DNA from: Litoreibacter halocynthiae
GTDB lineage: Bacteria > Pseudomonadota > Alphaproteobacteria > Rhodobacterales > Rhodobacteraceae
DNA: 64,000 nt
Assembly (NCBI RefSeq): GCF_004365635.1
Contig: NZ_SOBH01000001.1
Coordinates: forward strand, 558,001 to 622,000
Direction: 5' to 3'
A program made the translations under genes and the position numbers. Under the pieces are notes generated by a model that worked only from the letters and a program-made list of their open reading frames with translations, did not search any database and was not told the origin of the DNA. Of this stretch, positions 28,144 through 36,825 are shown piece after piece. The number at the start of each line of letters is the position of its first letter. Position 1 is the stretch's first letter.

Positions 28144-29007
28144 TTAGCTGGTTTTAACCCGTGTTTCACGGTGCCAGACATAAAGCCCGGCCCCGACGAT
28201 AACAAGCGCCCCGATATAGACGGGGCCGTCGGGGTAATTGTCGAAGAACACCACGCCCCAGACGGTTGAAAAAATCAATGCCACATAGGTGAACGGTGCA
28301 AGGAGCGACGCGGGGGCCATGGACAACGCGCGGATCAGCAGCAATTGGCCCATGGTGCCAAGCAGGCCGACGCCAAGCATGTAGGGCAGGTCGGAGGCCT
28401 CCAGTGGTTGCCAGAAGAACGGGACCATGACGCACAGAACCAGCGTGGCGACGGTGCCGGTGTAGAAAAGCGACGTCCAGACATCCTCGCCCCGCCCCGC
28501 ATAGCGGGTGGCGAGCGCGTAGCTGGAATAGCAGATGGTGCCGCAGAGCGTCAGCAGCGCATAGGGGGTGAAGGCATCCGTGCCGGGGCGCAGAACAATC
28601 ATCGCGCCGAGAAGGGCAACCGCCGCCGCCGCTGCACGGCGAAAGCCGAAAGTTTCGCCAAGGAACACCGCCGCGCCGACCATGATGAAAATAGGACTGA
28701 TTTGCATGAGGGCCGTGGTCTCGATAAGCGACATCTTCTTGAAACCGAAGAAGAAAAATCCCGTGGTGGCGAGCAGTGCAAAGGCGCGAAACACTTGCAG
28801 GCCAAGGCGCTGCGTATGGACCACCGAGCGCAGTCGCGGCAAAACGATGAGCGCGACGACCACCATCTGCACCGTGTAGCGTGCCCAAAGCGTTTGCACC
28901 GTGTCCACGCGGGTGGAGAGCGCCTTGGCGCAGACATCCATCAGGGTGAACATGAGGGTGGCCGCGATCATCAAGGCGATGCCCCGCGCGACGTTGTTTT
29001 CCGCCAT
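28144..29007 (-). CDS. EamA/DMT-family transporter
   Basis: 287 residues with ten predicted membrane helices in two repeats, typical of the drug/metabolite transporter superfamily (for example VFRAFALLATTGFFFFGFKKM and LLIRALSMAPASLLAPFTYVA). It is an inner-membrane exporter or importer of unknown small molecules. Its start overlaps the nitrile hydratase alpha stop by one base (TGATG), so it is in the same operon and might move a nitrile, an amide or an unrelated compound. Confidence 0.88.
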   Translation of the reverse strand: MAENNVARGIALMIAATLMFTLMDVCAKALSTRVDTVQTLWARYTVQMVVVALIVLPRLRSVVHTQRLGLQVFRAFALLATTGFFFFGFKKMSLIETTALMQISPIFIMVGAAVFLGETFGFRRAAAAAVALLGAMIVLRPGTDAFTPYALLTLCGTICYSSYALATRYAGRGEDVWTSLFYTGTVATLVLCVMVPFFWQPLEASDLPYMLGVGLLGTMGQLLLIRALSMAPASLLAPFTYVALIFSTVWGVVFFDNYPDGPVYIGALVIVGAGLYVWHRETRVKTS

Positions 29008-29648
29008 CAGGGCGCTTTAGGCAGTCCGGTGCCGATCATGCTGTCGCGGGTGACCAGCTTGGCGAGGTCCTCGGCGGTCAGGTTTTCGGTGCCTTCGGGG
29101 CGCGCGGGCAGCACGATGTAGCGCATGTCGGCGGTGCTGTCGTGGACGCGTAGAGTCATGTCGGCGGGTAGCTCGACACCAAACTCGCGCAGCACCGCAC
29201 GTGGTTCGCGCACCGCGCGGGAGCGGTACTCGCGGGTCTTGTACCAGTCAGGCGGCAGGCCAAGCAGATTGCGCGGATAGCAGGAGCAGAGCGTGCAAAC
29301 GATCAGGTTGTGGGTGTCTGACGTGTTCTCGACTGCCACCAGATGCATTGGGCCAATGTCGAAGCCCATTTCGCGGGCGGCGTCGGAACCGTTTTCCAGC
29401 AAGCGTTGCTTGAATTCGGGATCGGTCCATGCGCGGGCGACCACGGCGGCTCCGTTGGCGGGGGAGCGGGCGTCCATCGCGTCGATCTGCGCTTGGATTT
29501 GCGCAGGGGTCAGTTCGCCCTTTTCGACCATTAGCTCGCGGATGGCGATTTCCATGGTCTGCCAATAGGTCAGCTGTCCGTCATTGTCCTTGCGATACGG
29601 GTGGCCGGAGGGGGACAGGTGGTCATGGTCGTGATGATCATGGGGCAT
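29007..29648 (-). CDS. nthA: Nitrile hydratase alpha subunit (cobalt type)
   Basis: 213 residues from the ATG at 29648. The metal-binding claw is C118-T-L-C-S-C123, and threonine at the second position is the signature of cobalt rather than iron enzymes. The preceding HNLIVCTL and following YPRNLLGLPPDWYK are family-typical. It hydrates nitriles to amides together with the beta polypeptides encoded just upstream. The N-terminus is unusually His/Asp-rich (MPHDHHDHDHLSPSGHP) and could bind metal. Overlaps the beta C-terminal gene by 11 bp. Confidence 0.92.
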   Translation of the reverse strand: MPHDHHDHDHLSPSGHPYRKDNDGQLTYWQTMEIAIRELMVEKGELTPAQIQAQIDAMDARSPANGAAVVARAWTDPEFKQRLLENGSDAAREMGFDIGPMHLVAVENTSDTHNLIVCTLCSCYPRNLLGLPPDWYKTREYRSRAVREPRAVLREFGVELPADMTLRVHDSTADMRYIVLPARPEGTENLTAEDLAKLVTRDSMIGTGLPKAP

Positions 29649-29916
29649 CTTGGTCGATCCAATGCTCGTAGATTTCGGCGTCCAGCGTGTCTTGCGGGGC
29701 TTCGGCGTCGGGCCAGATATGACCCATCTCGAAGCGCACACGGTAGAGGGTGCGCGTTGGGGCAGGGACCATGTAGGCCAGTTGTTCGGGATTCTTGAAC
29801 GGTCCGAGGACACGCTCCACAACGCCGGTTTTGCCGCGCAGGTAATGTGGCGTGCGGATGTGGCCCAAGGGGGCCATGGTCTTGATGCGGACCTTGGTGC
29901 CTGGTGACAGGGTCAC
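29638..29916 (-). CDS. Nitrile hydratase beta subunit, C-terminal (SH3-like) half as a separate gene
   Basis: 92 residues equivalent to the C-terminal barrel of the NHase beta subunit: PGTKVRIKTMAP, then GHIRTPHYLRGKTGVVERVLGPF, which holds the arginine that contacts the claw oxygen, and YRVRFEMGHIWPD. In classical enzymes this is fused to the N-terminal half; here a separate start overlaps the preceding gene by four bases. Split beta arrangements are known in toyocamycin nitrile hydratase and thiocyanate hydrolase. Confidence 0.85.
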   Translation of the reverse strand: MTLSPGTKVRIKTMAPLGHIRTPHYLRGKTGVVERVLGPFKNPEQLAYMVPAPTRTLYRVRFEMGHIWPDAEAPQDTLDAEIYEHWIDQDAP

Positions 29917-30245
29917 GACTGCACCGCGCCGTAGGTATCACCGCGGGCTTTGACCTCTTCCATCTTGGTGCCGAGTTCTTCCAGTGAGTAGACGCCCGCC
30001 TCGATCAGGTTTTGATTGAGGGATGTGACCCAACGCTCGTAATAGGTCATGCTCTCGAACGCCTGCTCGCCCATGTCCTCCAAAGCGCGACGCAACCCGT
30101 CGACGGTGAAATGGCCGCGCTGCTGCCCAAGGATTACCAGCGCATCGACGCGCTTTTCCCAGATGGCAAAGTCGTGGCCATCCATGGGGACGGGACCAGC
30201 GGCGTCGCCGCCCATATCGTGCCAGCGGTGTTGCGGATCATCCAT
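29913..30245 (-). CDS. Nitrile hydratase beta subunit, N-terminal half as a separate gene
   Basis: 110 residues matching the N-terminal helical half of NHase beta: HDMGGDAAGPVP near residue 9, WEKRVDAL, then the conserved YYERW (about residues 68-72) followed by LIEAGVYSLEEL. The HDxGG motif argues that this is a true beta half rather than the activator protein, which shares the fold but usually lacks it. It ends with a four-base overlap into the C-terminal half. A chaperone role remains possible. Confidence 0.8.
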   Translation of the reverse strand: MDDPQHRWHDMGGDAAGPVPMDGHDFAIWEKRVDALVILGQQRGHFTVDGLRRALEDMGEQAFESMTYYERWVTSLNQNLIEAGVYSLEELGTKMEEVKARGDTYGAVQS

Positions 30246-30248
30246 GTG

Positions 30249-30659
30249 CTAGTCTTTCGCGAGTGCGTCGATCTGGGGGCCAAGCTGCGGCATCGGGAAG
30301 CCTGCCTTGTCCAGCGCATCCAGAATGTCGGCAGTGGGTTGTTTGCCCGCCTCTGCCAAGGCCCAGACGATGGCGGAGCGCGTGCCGGAAGCGCAATAGG
30401 CGAGCGCTTTGCCGTCAGCTTTCTGTGCTTCGACATTGTCCATTGTAAGCTGCCCCATAACCACGGGATTGTCGCAAAAAGTCAAACCAGCGGCTAACAC
30501 GACCTCCTCGATATCGTCGGGCTTGTCGCCAGGGGCGCTTTCGGCCGAGGGGCGATTGCAGATGATATGAGTGAAGCCTTCGGCTTTGATCGCCTCGATG
30601 TCCGAGATGTGGATTTGAGGTGTTACTGCGAAGTCGGGGGAGAGTGTGCGAATGTCCAT
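30249..30659 (-). CDS. TIGR01244-family (DUF442) phosphatase/sulphurtransferase-like protein
   Basis: 136 residues. The PTP-loop C-x5-R is C89-ASGT-R94 (YCASGTRSAIVW), with family blocks HISDIEAIKAEGFTHIICNRP. The same domain occurs in the Blh/BigR-linked sulphide detoxification proteins; a phosphatase or sulphurtransferase activity is plausible. It precedes the nitrile hydratase genes by three bases on the same strand, so co-expression is likely, though no biochemical link is evident. Confidence 0.85.
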   Translation of the reverse strand: MDIRTLSPDFAVTPQIHISDIEAIKAEGFTHIICNRPSAESAPGDKPDDIEEVVLAAGLTFCDNPVVMGQLTMDNVEAQKADGKALAYCASGTRSAIVWALAEAGKQPTADILDALDKAGFPMPQLGPQIDALAKD

Positions 30660-30691
30660 GGCTACCAGTTACTTCGGGTTGAGGCGCGCGT

Positions 30692-31399
30692 CTAGCTTTG
30701 TGCGAAGCGTTCTTCGAGGAAGGCTTGCAATGCGGCGAAGGCGCGGTCGTTTGAGGAGCGTGCATAGGCCATGCCTGCTTCGGGGCTTTGCGCGGCCGGA
30801 TTGGTGAAGGCGTGGCTGGTATGGCCGAAGGCCAGCATCTGCCAGTCGTCGCAATGCTTGGTGAGTTCTTTGGCAAGACCCACTGCCTGATCCGGCGTGG
30901 CGAGCGGGTCGTCCCAGCCGTGAAGCACCAGAACGGAGGTGTTCATCTTGGAACAGCCGGATGGCGGCGCGTCGAAGATGCCGTGGAACGGGACGACGCC
31001 CGCGAGTGTGGCACCGGAGCGGGCGAGGTCCAGCACCGCCTTGCCGCCGAAACAGAAGCCGATGGCCGCAATGTTCGATTTGTCTGCGTCCGGCAGGGCG
31101 CGAGCGGTGTCCAGCGCGGCTTGCATCCGCATCAAGAGCGTTGCGCGGTCGGCTTGCAGGACATGCATCATCTCCGAGGCTTGCGCGTCGTCGTGGGCGG
31201 TGCGGCCCTCGCCGTAATAGTCCACGGCGAAGCCGATATAGCCCAAGCTTGCCAGCCAGTCCGCCTTGCTGCGGGCGAAATCATCAAGACCGTGATAGGC
31301 GGGGGTGACGATCACGACGGGGTGCGGGCCTGCGCCTTCGGGGCGGGCGACGTAGCCTATGCACTCGGTGTCTTTGGCCGTGTAGCGAAGTTCGGTCAT
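30692..31399 (-). CDS. Dienelactone hydrolase family protein
   Basis: 235 residues, alpha/beta-hydrolase fold. The catalytic triad reads as Cys in GFCFGGKAVLDL, Asp in HGWDDPLATP and His in GHTSHAFTNP, the DLH pattern. Such enzymes open lactones or cleave esters. It starts within the stop codon of the acyl-CoA dehydrogenase gene (TGATG), so the two are translationally coupled. In that company a lactone or thioester step in degradation of a hydroxy acid is plausible (inference). Confidence 0.88.
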   Translation of the reverse strand: MTELRYTAKDTECIGYVARPEGAGPHPVVIVTPAYHGLDDFARSKADWLASLGYIGFAVDYYGEGRTAHDDAQASEMMHVLQADRATLLMRMQAALDTARALPDADKSNIAAIGFCFGGKAVLDLARSGATLAGVVPFHGIFDAPPSGCSKMNTSVLVLHGWDDPLATPDQAVGLAKELTKHCDDWQMLAFGHTSHAFTNPAAQSPEAGMAYARSSNDRAFAALQAFLEERFAQS

Positions 31400-32619
31400 C
31401 AGACTTTCTCCTGCGTATATTTGCGAAGCTCGGCGCGGGCGACTTGACGGCGATGTACAGCGTCGGGACCGTCGGCAAGGCGCAGCGTGCGTAGATGTGC
31501 CCATTGGCGGGCGAGGGGGGTGTCTTGGGAAATACCCTGCGCGCCAAACATTTGCACGGCTTGGTCGGTGATTTCCAACGCAATACGCGGCGCCTCGACC
31601 TTGATCTGGCTGATCCACGGCGCGGCGGCGCGGGCGTCGCCTTGGTCCATCATCCATGCGGCCTTGAGGCAGAGCAGGCGAGCCTGTTCGATCTGCATGC
31701 GCGCATTGGCGATATAGTCGTAGTTGCCGCCAAGCTGCGCCAGCGGTTTGCCGAAGGCCTCGCGCGATAGCGAGCGGCGGATCATCAGCTCCAGCGCTTT
31801 TTCGGCCATGCCGATGGCACGCATGCAGTGGTGGATGCGGCCGGGGCCAAGACGACCTTGCGAAATTTCGAAACCGCGCCCTTCGCCCAACAGCATGTTT
31901 TCGGCAGGGACGCGGACATCGGTGAAGCGAATATGCATATGGCCGTGCGGGGCCTCGTCATCGCCGTAGACCTCCATCGCGCGGAGTTTTTCGATGCCGG
32001 GCGTGTCGGAGGGCATAACGATCATCGAGTGCCGTTGGTGCTTCGGTCCGTCGTGGGACGTTCGCACCATAACGATGTAAACTGCACAGCGGGGATCGCC
32101 CGCACCCGTTGCCCACCACTTATCGCCGTTGAGCACGTAGTCGTCACCGTCGCGCACACAGGACAGCGCGATGTTGGTCGCATCGGAGGAGGCCACATCA
32201 GGTTCGGTCATGAGGTAGGCGGAGCGGATATCCCCCGCCAGCAGCGGCTTCAGCCACTGCGCCTTCATGGCGTCGGAGCCGTATTTCTCGAACACTTCCA
32301 TGTTGCCAGTGTCGGGGGCGTTGCAATTAAAGGTTTCGGGGGCAAGGTGGGCTTTGCCCATTTCCTCGGCCAGATAGGCGTATTCGACGGTTGAGAGCGC
32401 GTGGCCTGTGACGGGCGACCACAGGTTCCACAGGCCCGCCGCCTTGGCCTTGGCTTTCAACCCTTCGATGATCTCGCTTTGGCGTGGGGTGAATTCCCAG
32501 CGATTGCCGACCTCGACTTCAGAGAAATACTTGGCATCAAGGGGCGCGATGTCATCGCGTACCATTTCGATCACCGCGTCGCGGATGGGGCGCAGTCTGG
32601 CGCTGATCCCTAAATCCAT
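31399..32619 (-). CDS. Acyl-CoA dehydrogenase (ACAD11/LvaC-like)
   Basis: 406 residues. ACAD-family blocks: LMTEPDVASSDATNI for the FAD/substrate region, DDYVLNGDKWWATGAG, GFEISQGRLGPGRIHHCMRAIG and the C-terminal MFGAQGISQDTPLA. AGGAGG precedes ATG 32619. It is divergent from a phosphotransferase gene. In human ACAD10/11 these two domains are fused, and in Pseudomonas the LvaA kinase and LvaC dehydrogenase act together on 4-hydroxyacyl-CoA. A similar role here is inferred from the pairing. Confidence 0.9.
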   Translation of the reverse strand: MDLGISARLRPIRDAVIEMVRDDIAPLDAKYFSEVEVGNRWEFTPRQSEIIEGLKAKAKAAGLWNLWSPVTGHALSTVEYAYLAEEMGKAHLAPETFNCNAPDTGNMEVFEKYGSDAMKAQWLKPLLAGDIRSAYLMTEPDVASSDATNIALSCVRDGDDYVLNGDKWWATGAGDPRCAVYIVMVRTSHDGPKHQRHSMIVMPSDTPGIEKLRAMEVYGDDEAPHGHMHIRFTDVRVPAENMLLGEGRGFEISQGRLGPGRIHHCMRAIGMAEKALELMIRRSLSREAFGKPLAQLGGNYDYIANARMQIEQARLLCLKAAWMMDQGDARAAAPWISQIKVEAPRIALEITDQAVQMFGAQGISQDTPLARQWAHLRTLRLADGPDAVHRRQVARAELRKYTQEKV

Positions 32620-32700
32620 AATGTGCCTCCTGAGATTTGTGCAGAGGGTCGGCGGCAGAGCGGCGCTTGTCAATCGCGCAAAGCGGGGTAATGTCGGCAT

Positions 32701-33747
32701 ATGGGCGGGACCACAGATTTAATGATTGCCAGCTTGAACCCCTACCTTGCCGCGCAGATGCCGGAGTTAGGGGATATCAAACGCCTTGAAAAATTCGGGA
32801 CTGGTCAATCGAACCCGACCTACAAAATGATTACCGACACGGGCAGCTTTGTGCTGCGGTCAAAACCTCCGGGCGTTTTGCTGAAATCCGCGCATCTGGT
32901 CGAGCGGGAGTTCGAAGTCATGGCGGGTTTGGCCCAGACCCCTGTTCCCGTGCCGAAGATGCTGCACATGGCGACTGACGAGGCGTCCCCGTTGGGGCGC
33001 GCCTTCTTTGTGATGGAATATCTGGAGGGCCGCATTTTCTGGGACCCGAGCTTGCCTGAGGCGACTTCGGACGAACGTGGCGCGATATATGACGCAATGG
33101 CCGATACGCTGGCGGCATTACATAGCGTCGATGTCGCTGACGTGGGCTTGAGCAGTTTCGGCAAGCCGGGGAATTACTTTGCGCGGCAGATTGATCGTTG
33201 GTCGCGGCAATACCTTGCCTCGGTCGATACACCGGATCGCGGGATGACAGGCATCATGGCATGGTTGGAGCTGCATTTGCCCGATGATGACGGGCAGGTG
33301 GCATTGGTGCATGGGGACTACCGGTTGGACAACATGATGTTCGCGCAAGATGCGCCGGAGGTGATCGCCTTGCTGGACTGGGAATTGTCCACCTTGGGGC
33401 ACCCGCTGGCGGATTTGGCGTATCAATGCATGCAATGGCGTTTGCCCTATGAGGGCGGAATGCGCGGGTTGGGCGGACTGGACCGCGAAAGCTTGAGCCT
33501 GCCATCGGAGCGCGCCTATGTAGCGCGATATTGTGACAAGCGCGGGATCGCTCCACCCGCAAACTGGCCGTTTTATCTGGTGTTCAGCTACTTCCGTCTG
33601 GCCGCCATTTTGCAAGGTGTCGTGGCGCGGGCGCAGGGGGGCAATGCCTCAAATCCCGAGGCCGCACAAAAATACGCGGCTGCGATACCGGTGCTGATCA
33701 AACAGGCAGTAGACATCGCCCATGAACCAAGCGAAAAAGCCATATGA
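32701..33747 (+). CDS. APH-fold phosphotransferase (ACAD10/LvaA-like 4-hydroxyacyl-CoA kinase candidate)
   Basis: 348 residues with a kinase-like APH fold. The catalytic loop is VHGDYRLDNMMF at about residue 203 and the metal-binding block is LLDWELSTLGHPLADLAY. The N-terminal FGTGQSNPTYKM stretch is the nucleotide loop typical of the ACAD10/11-associated branch rather than of aminoglycoside resistance kinases. Divergent from the acyl-CoA dehydrogenase; overlaps the FadJ-like gene downstream by four bases. Proposed to phosphorylate a 4-hydroxyacyl-CoA. Confidence 0.88.
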   Translation: MGGTTDLMIASLNPYLAAQMPELGDIKRLEKFGTGQSNPTYKMITDTGSFVLRSKPPGVLLKSAHLVEREFEVMAGLAQTPVPVPKMLHMATDEASPLGRAFFVMEYLEGRIFWDPSLPEATSDERGAIYDAMADTLAALHSVDVADVGLSSFGKPGNYFARQIDRWSRQYLASVDTPDRGMTGIMAWLELHLPDDDGQVALVHGDYRLDNMMFAQDAPEVIALLDWELSTLGHPLADLAYQCMQWRLPYEGGMRGLGGLDRESLSLPSERAYVARYCDKRGIAPPANWPFYLVFSYFRLAAILQGVVARAQGGNASNPEAAQKYAAAIPVLIKQAVDIAHEPSEKAI

Positions 33748-35855
33748 AACAGGCCCCAAAACACCCCGTCCGGCTCGAGCGCCAAGGCAATGTCGCGCTT
33801 ATTGTGATCGAGAACCCGCCGGTCAACGCGCTTGGGGTTGCTGTACGCCGCGGGATTGCGGCTGCGTTAAATGCTGCAGTGGCGCATGACAAAACCGACG
33901 CGGTTGTGATTGCCGCCAATGGACGCACATTTCCGGTGGGGGCGGACATCCGCGAATTCGATATGGCACCGCAAGAGCCGTCTTTGGGGCAGTTGTGCAA
34001 CCTTATCGAGCGGGCGCAGAAACCTGTGGTGGCGGCAATTCAAGGAACCGCGCTGGGTGGCGGGCTGGAGCTTGCGATGGCTGCGCATTACCGCATTGCA
34101 GCGAAATCTGCCCGAATGGGATTGCCGGAAATTCACCTTGGCATCCTTCCCGGGGCCGGGGGTACGCAGCGGCTGCCCAGACTGATCGGACCGGAACTGG
34201 CGCTTGATATGATGCTTACGGGCAATCAGGTCGGCGCGGGTATTGCCGTAGAGATGGGGTTGATAGACCTTGTCACCGACAATGACTTGCGCACGGAAGC
34301 CGTGGCCTATGCCCGCTCCGTCGCTGTGACGCGACCGACCAGCGCCAATAGGACGCATCTTGTCGATGGTGTGGGATATATGGCGTCGGTCGCGGCGCGA
34401 CGTGAACAGGTCACGATGGAATTGGGCGTAAACGCGCTCGCACCGCACAAGATTGTCGATTGCGTCGAAGCCGCTTTGCTGCTGCCGATGGAGACGGGTT
34501 TGGAGGTGGAGCGATCCGCGTTCGAGGACTGCATCGCGTCGCGTGAAAGCGAAGGCCTGCGTCACGCATTTTTCGCAGAGCGCGCCGCCGCGAAGTTCCC
34601 CGAAGCAACTGAGGCCAAGCCAGCGCAGGTAGACCGTGTGGCAATCGTCGGCGGCGGGATGATGGGATCAGGTATCGCCATCGCGGCGCTGCAAAGCGGG
34701 TTTACTGTCACTTTGGTCGAGCAGGGTGAGAGCGGTGTGAACGCGGCGCTGGAGCGCATTGGCGCGTATTACGAGCGCTCCGTCGCCAAGGGGCGGTTGT
34801 CGGAGGCGCAAGGTGCTGCTGCCCTGACGCATTTACAACTGACCAACAAGCTCGACACGTTGGGCGAGGCGGATTTGATTGTTGAGGCCATTGCGGAAGA
34901 CTTCGACCTCAAAGCGCAAATGTTGGCAGAGATTGGCGCGCTGGCGAGGCCTGACGCGGTAATTGCCACGAACACCTCCTATCTGGACCTTGCTGCCCTC
35001 GCCGAGGCGAGCGGGCGTCCCGCAGACATAGTCGGGCTGCATTTCTTTGCACCGGCGCAAGTCAACAAGTTGGTTGAGGTCGGGGTGCATGACGCCGCTT
35101 CTGCGCAGTCTGTGATGACGGCGCAGGGGTTTGTGCGGGCTTTGGGAAAAACGCCGGTGCGGGCGCGGGTTCATGCCGGGTTCGGAGCGGGATATATCGG
35201 CAATTCCATTCTGGAAGCTTACCGCCACGCAGCTGATATTATGCTGGAAGACGGTGCAACGCCGGCGCAGATCGACGGCGCGATGCGGTCATTCGGGTTT
35301 CAATTGGGGCCGTATCAGGTGGCAGACCTGTCTGGCCTCGACATTGCTTATGCACGTCGCCAGTCCAAGCCGCGCGATCCCGATGCGCGGTATGTCGAGA
35401 TTGCCGATAAGATGGTCGAGCATGGGTGGCTGGGTCAGAAGTCCAAACGCGGCTACTACATTTACGCCGAAGGGCAACGCCAAGGCGTGCCGAATGGCGA
35501 TGTGCTGAAACTGATTGCGGAGCACCGCGCGCAAAAAGGGATCACCCCACGCAAGTTTTCGGATCGTGACATTCGTGACCGCATATTGCTGGCAATCGTG
35601 AATGCAGGTGCGCGCTTGTTGGGCGAAGGTGTGGCGGCGCGACCCAGCGACATTGATGTTGTCATGATGCTTGGTTTTGGCTACCCGCGCAGCAGGGGCG
35701 GCCCGATGATGGACGCCGACGCGACAACGCCGTCGATCATCGCATCGCGCCTGTCAGTGTTGGAACCCGAAGAGCCGGCTTTGTGGGGCGCTGCACCTGT
35801 GTTGACGATGCTGGCGCAGGAGCGCCAGAAATTCGCCGACCTGAACGCTGGCTAG
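33744..35855 (+). CDS. Bifunctional enoyl-CoA hydratase / 3-hydroxyacyl-CoA dehydrogenase (FadJ-like)
   Basis: 703 residues. The N-terminal crotonase domain (about 1-190) has IQGTALGGGLELAMAAHYRIA and HLGILPGAGGTQRLPRLIG. The NAD-binding domain begins near residue 298 with VAIVGGGMMGSGIA, and the dehydrogenase active region includes GLHFFAPAQVNKLVEV. Two C-terminal HCDH domains complete the fatty-acid beta-oxidation alpha-subunit layout. It is co-translated with the phosphotransferase and would process the 3-hydroxyacyl-CoA produced by the ACAD/kinase pair. No thiolase gene is adjacent. Confidence 0.92.
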   Translation: MKQAPKHPVRLERQGNVALIVIENPPVNALGVAVRRGIAAALNAAVAHDKTDAVVIAANGRTFPVGADIREFDMAPQEPSLGQLCNLIERAQKPVVAAIQGTALGGGLELAMAAHYRIAAKSARMGLPEIHLGILPGAGGTQRLPRLIGPELALDMMLTGNQVGAGIAVEMGLIDLVTDNDLRTEAVAYARSVAVTRPTSANRTHLVDGVGYMASVAARREQVTMELGVNALAPHKIVDCVEAALLLPMETGLEVERSAFEDCIASRESEGLRHAFFAERAAAKFPEATEAKPAQVDRVAIVGGGMMGSGIAIAALQSGFTVTLVEQGESGVNAALERIGAYYERSVAKGRLSEAQGAAALTHLQLTNKLDTLGEADLIVEAIAEDFDLKAQMLAEIGALARPDAVIATNTSYLDLAALAEASGRPADIVGLHFFAPAQVNKLVEVGVHDAASAQSVMTAQGFVRALGKTPVRARVHAGFGAGYIGNSILEAYRHAADIMLEDGATPAQIDGAMRSFGFQLGPYQVADLSGLDIAYARRQSKPRDPDARYVEIADKMVEHGWLGQKSKRGYYIYAEGQRQGVPNGDVLKLIAEHRAQKGITPRKFSDRDIRDRILLAIVNAGARLLGEGVAARPSDIDVVMMLGFGYPRSRGGPMMDADATTPSIIASRLSVLEPEEPALWGAAPVLTMLAQERQKFADLNAG

Positions 35856-36072
35856 GCTTTGGCGACGTAACCGACCTGATTTGCACGTCGTCCTCGGGCC
35901 GTCGCCGCCAGTGGTCATCGCGCCGCCCATCGGGTTGGCCATGCCGTGCTTAATCAAACCCACGCCTGCGATCCCCATATGATGGTCTTTGCCCGTTGCA
36001 TATTCTTTCTTGGCGCGGGAGTGTGAGGTCAGATTTCGACCGTCGTAAGCAAACGTCTCTAGGAGTTCCCCT
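35856..36072. other. 217-bp gap before the SDR gene, no supported gene
   Basis: No complete gene seen. The minus strand has a protein-like run (MGIAGVGLIKHGMANPMGG) without a credible start or homologue that I recognise; it may be a worn gene fragment. The 3' end (TAGGAGTTCCCC) provides the ribosome binding site of the SDR gene. Confidence 0.4.
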
Positions 36073-36822
36073 ATGTCCGAATTCGCCATTTACCCCAGCC
36101 TCAAAGGCAAACGCGTTTTGGTAACTGGCGGCGCGTCGGGGATCGGGGCTTTGACGGTCGCGGCCTTTGCCGGTCAGGGAGCGAAGGTGGCCTTTCTGGA
36201 CCGTGATGCGGTGGCAAGCGCGCAGGTGTCGCAAGCAACCGGCGCGTCCCATTCCTTGTGCGATCTGCGCGATATATCAGCGATGCAAACTGCGATTGAA
36301 GCATTGGCTGAGGAACTCGGCGGGTTTGACGTTCTGGTCAACAACGCTGCCCGCGACGACCGCCATGACTGGCGCGACGTGACACCGGAGTATTGGGATG
36401 AACGCATGCAAAACAACCTGCGTCACATGTTCTTTGCAATCCAAGCTGTGGCGCCGGGCATGATCGAGGCAGGACAAGGCAGCATCATCAATCTGGGGTC
36501 GAACTCTTGGATGGAGGCGGGGGGTGGTTTCCCTGCCTACGCGACCGCCAAATCTGCAGTGCACGGGCTGACCCGCACAATGGCCCGCGATCTGGGGGAT
36601 CACCGTATCCGGGTAAACACCGTCGTGCCGGGCTGGATCATGACCGAGCGACAGAAGGAATTGTGGGTCACGGCCGAATCCATCGAGAAGCACCGCGACC
36701 GCCAATGCCTGCCCGACCTGATCGACCCGATCTATGTGGCGCGCATGGTGTTGTTTCTGGCCTCCGACGATGCGGCGATGTGCACGGCGAACAACTTTAT
36801 GGTTGAAGCAGGCTCGATCTAG
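36073..36822 (+). CDS. Short-chain dehydrogenase/reductase (SDR)
   Basis: 249 residues. NAD(P)-binding TGGASGIG is at residues 18-25, NNAARDD follows at about 90-96, and the catalytic pair is Y156-ATA-K160 with a serine in LGSNSWMEAGG. D43 in FLDRD suggests preference for NAD. It lies downstream of the FadJ-like gene in the same direction, but the 217-bp gap makes operon membership uncertain. Substrate unknown; sugar or hydroxyacid oxidation are common in this branch. Confidence 0.9.
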   Translation: MSEFAIYPSLKGKRVLVTGGASGIGALTVAAFAGQGAKVAFLDRDAVASAQVSQATGASHSLCDLRDISAMQTAIEALAEELGGFDVLVNNAARDDRHDWRDVTPEYWDERMQNNLRHMFFAIQAVAPGMIEAGQGSIINLGSNSWMEAGGGFPAYATAKSAVHGLTRTMARDLGDHRIRVNTVVPGWIMTERQKELWVTAESIEKHRDRQCLPDLIDPIYVARMVLFLASDDAAMCTANNFMVEAGSI

Positions 36823-36825
36823 ACC

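Noticed and set aside
28345-29121. 258-codon plus-strand ORF
   Set aside because: Antisense to the EamA transporter; charged low-complexity composition typical of the reverse of a membrane protein gene.
32701-33747. Aminoglycoside resistance phosphotransferase
   Set aside because: The APH fold is shared, but sequence pattern and neighbours (ACAD, FadJ) point to the ACAD10/11-associated kinase branch.
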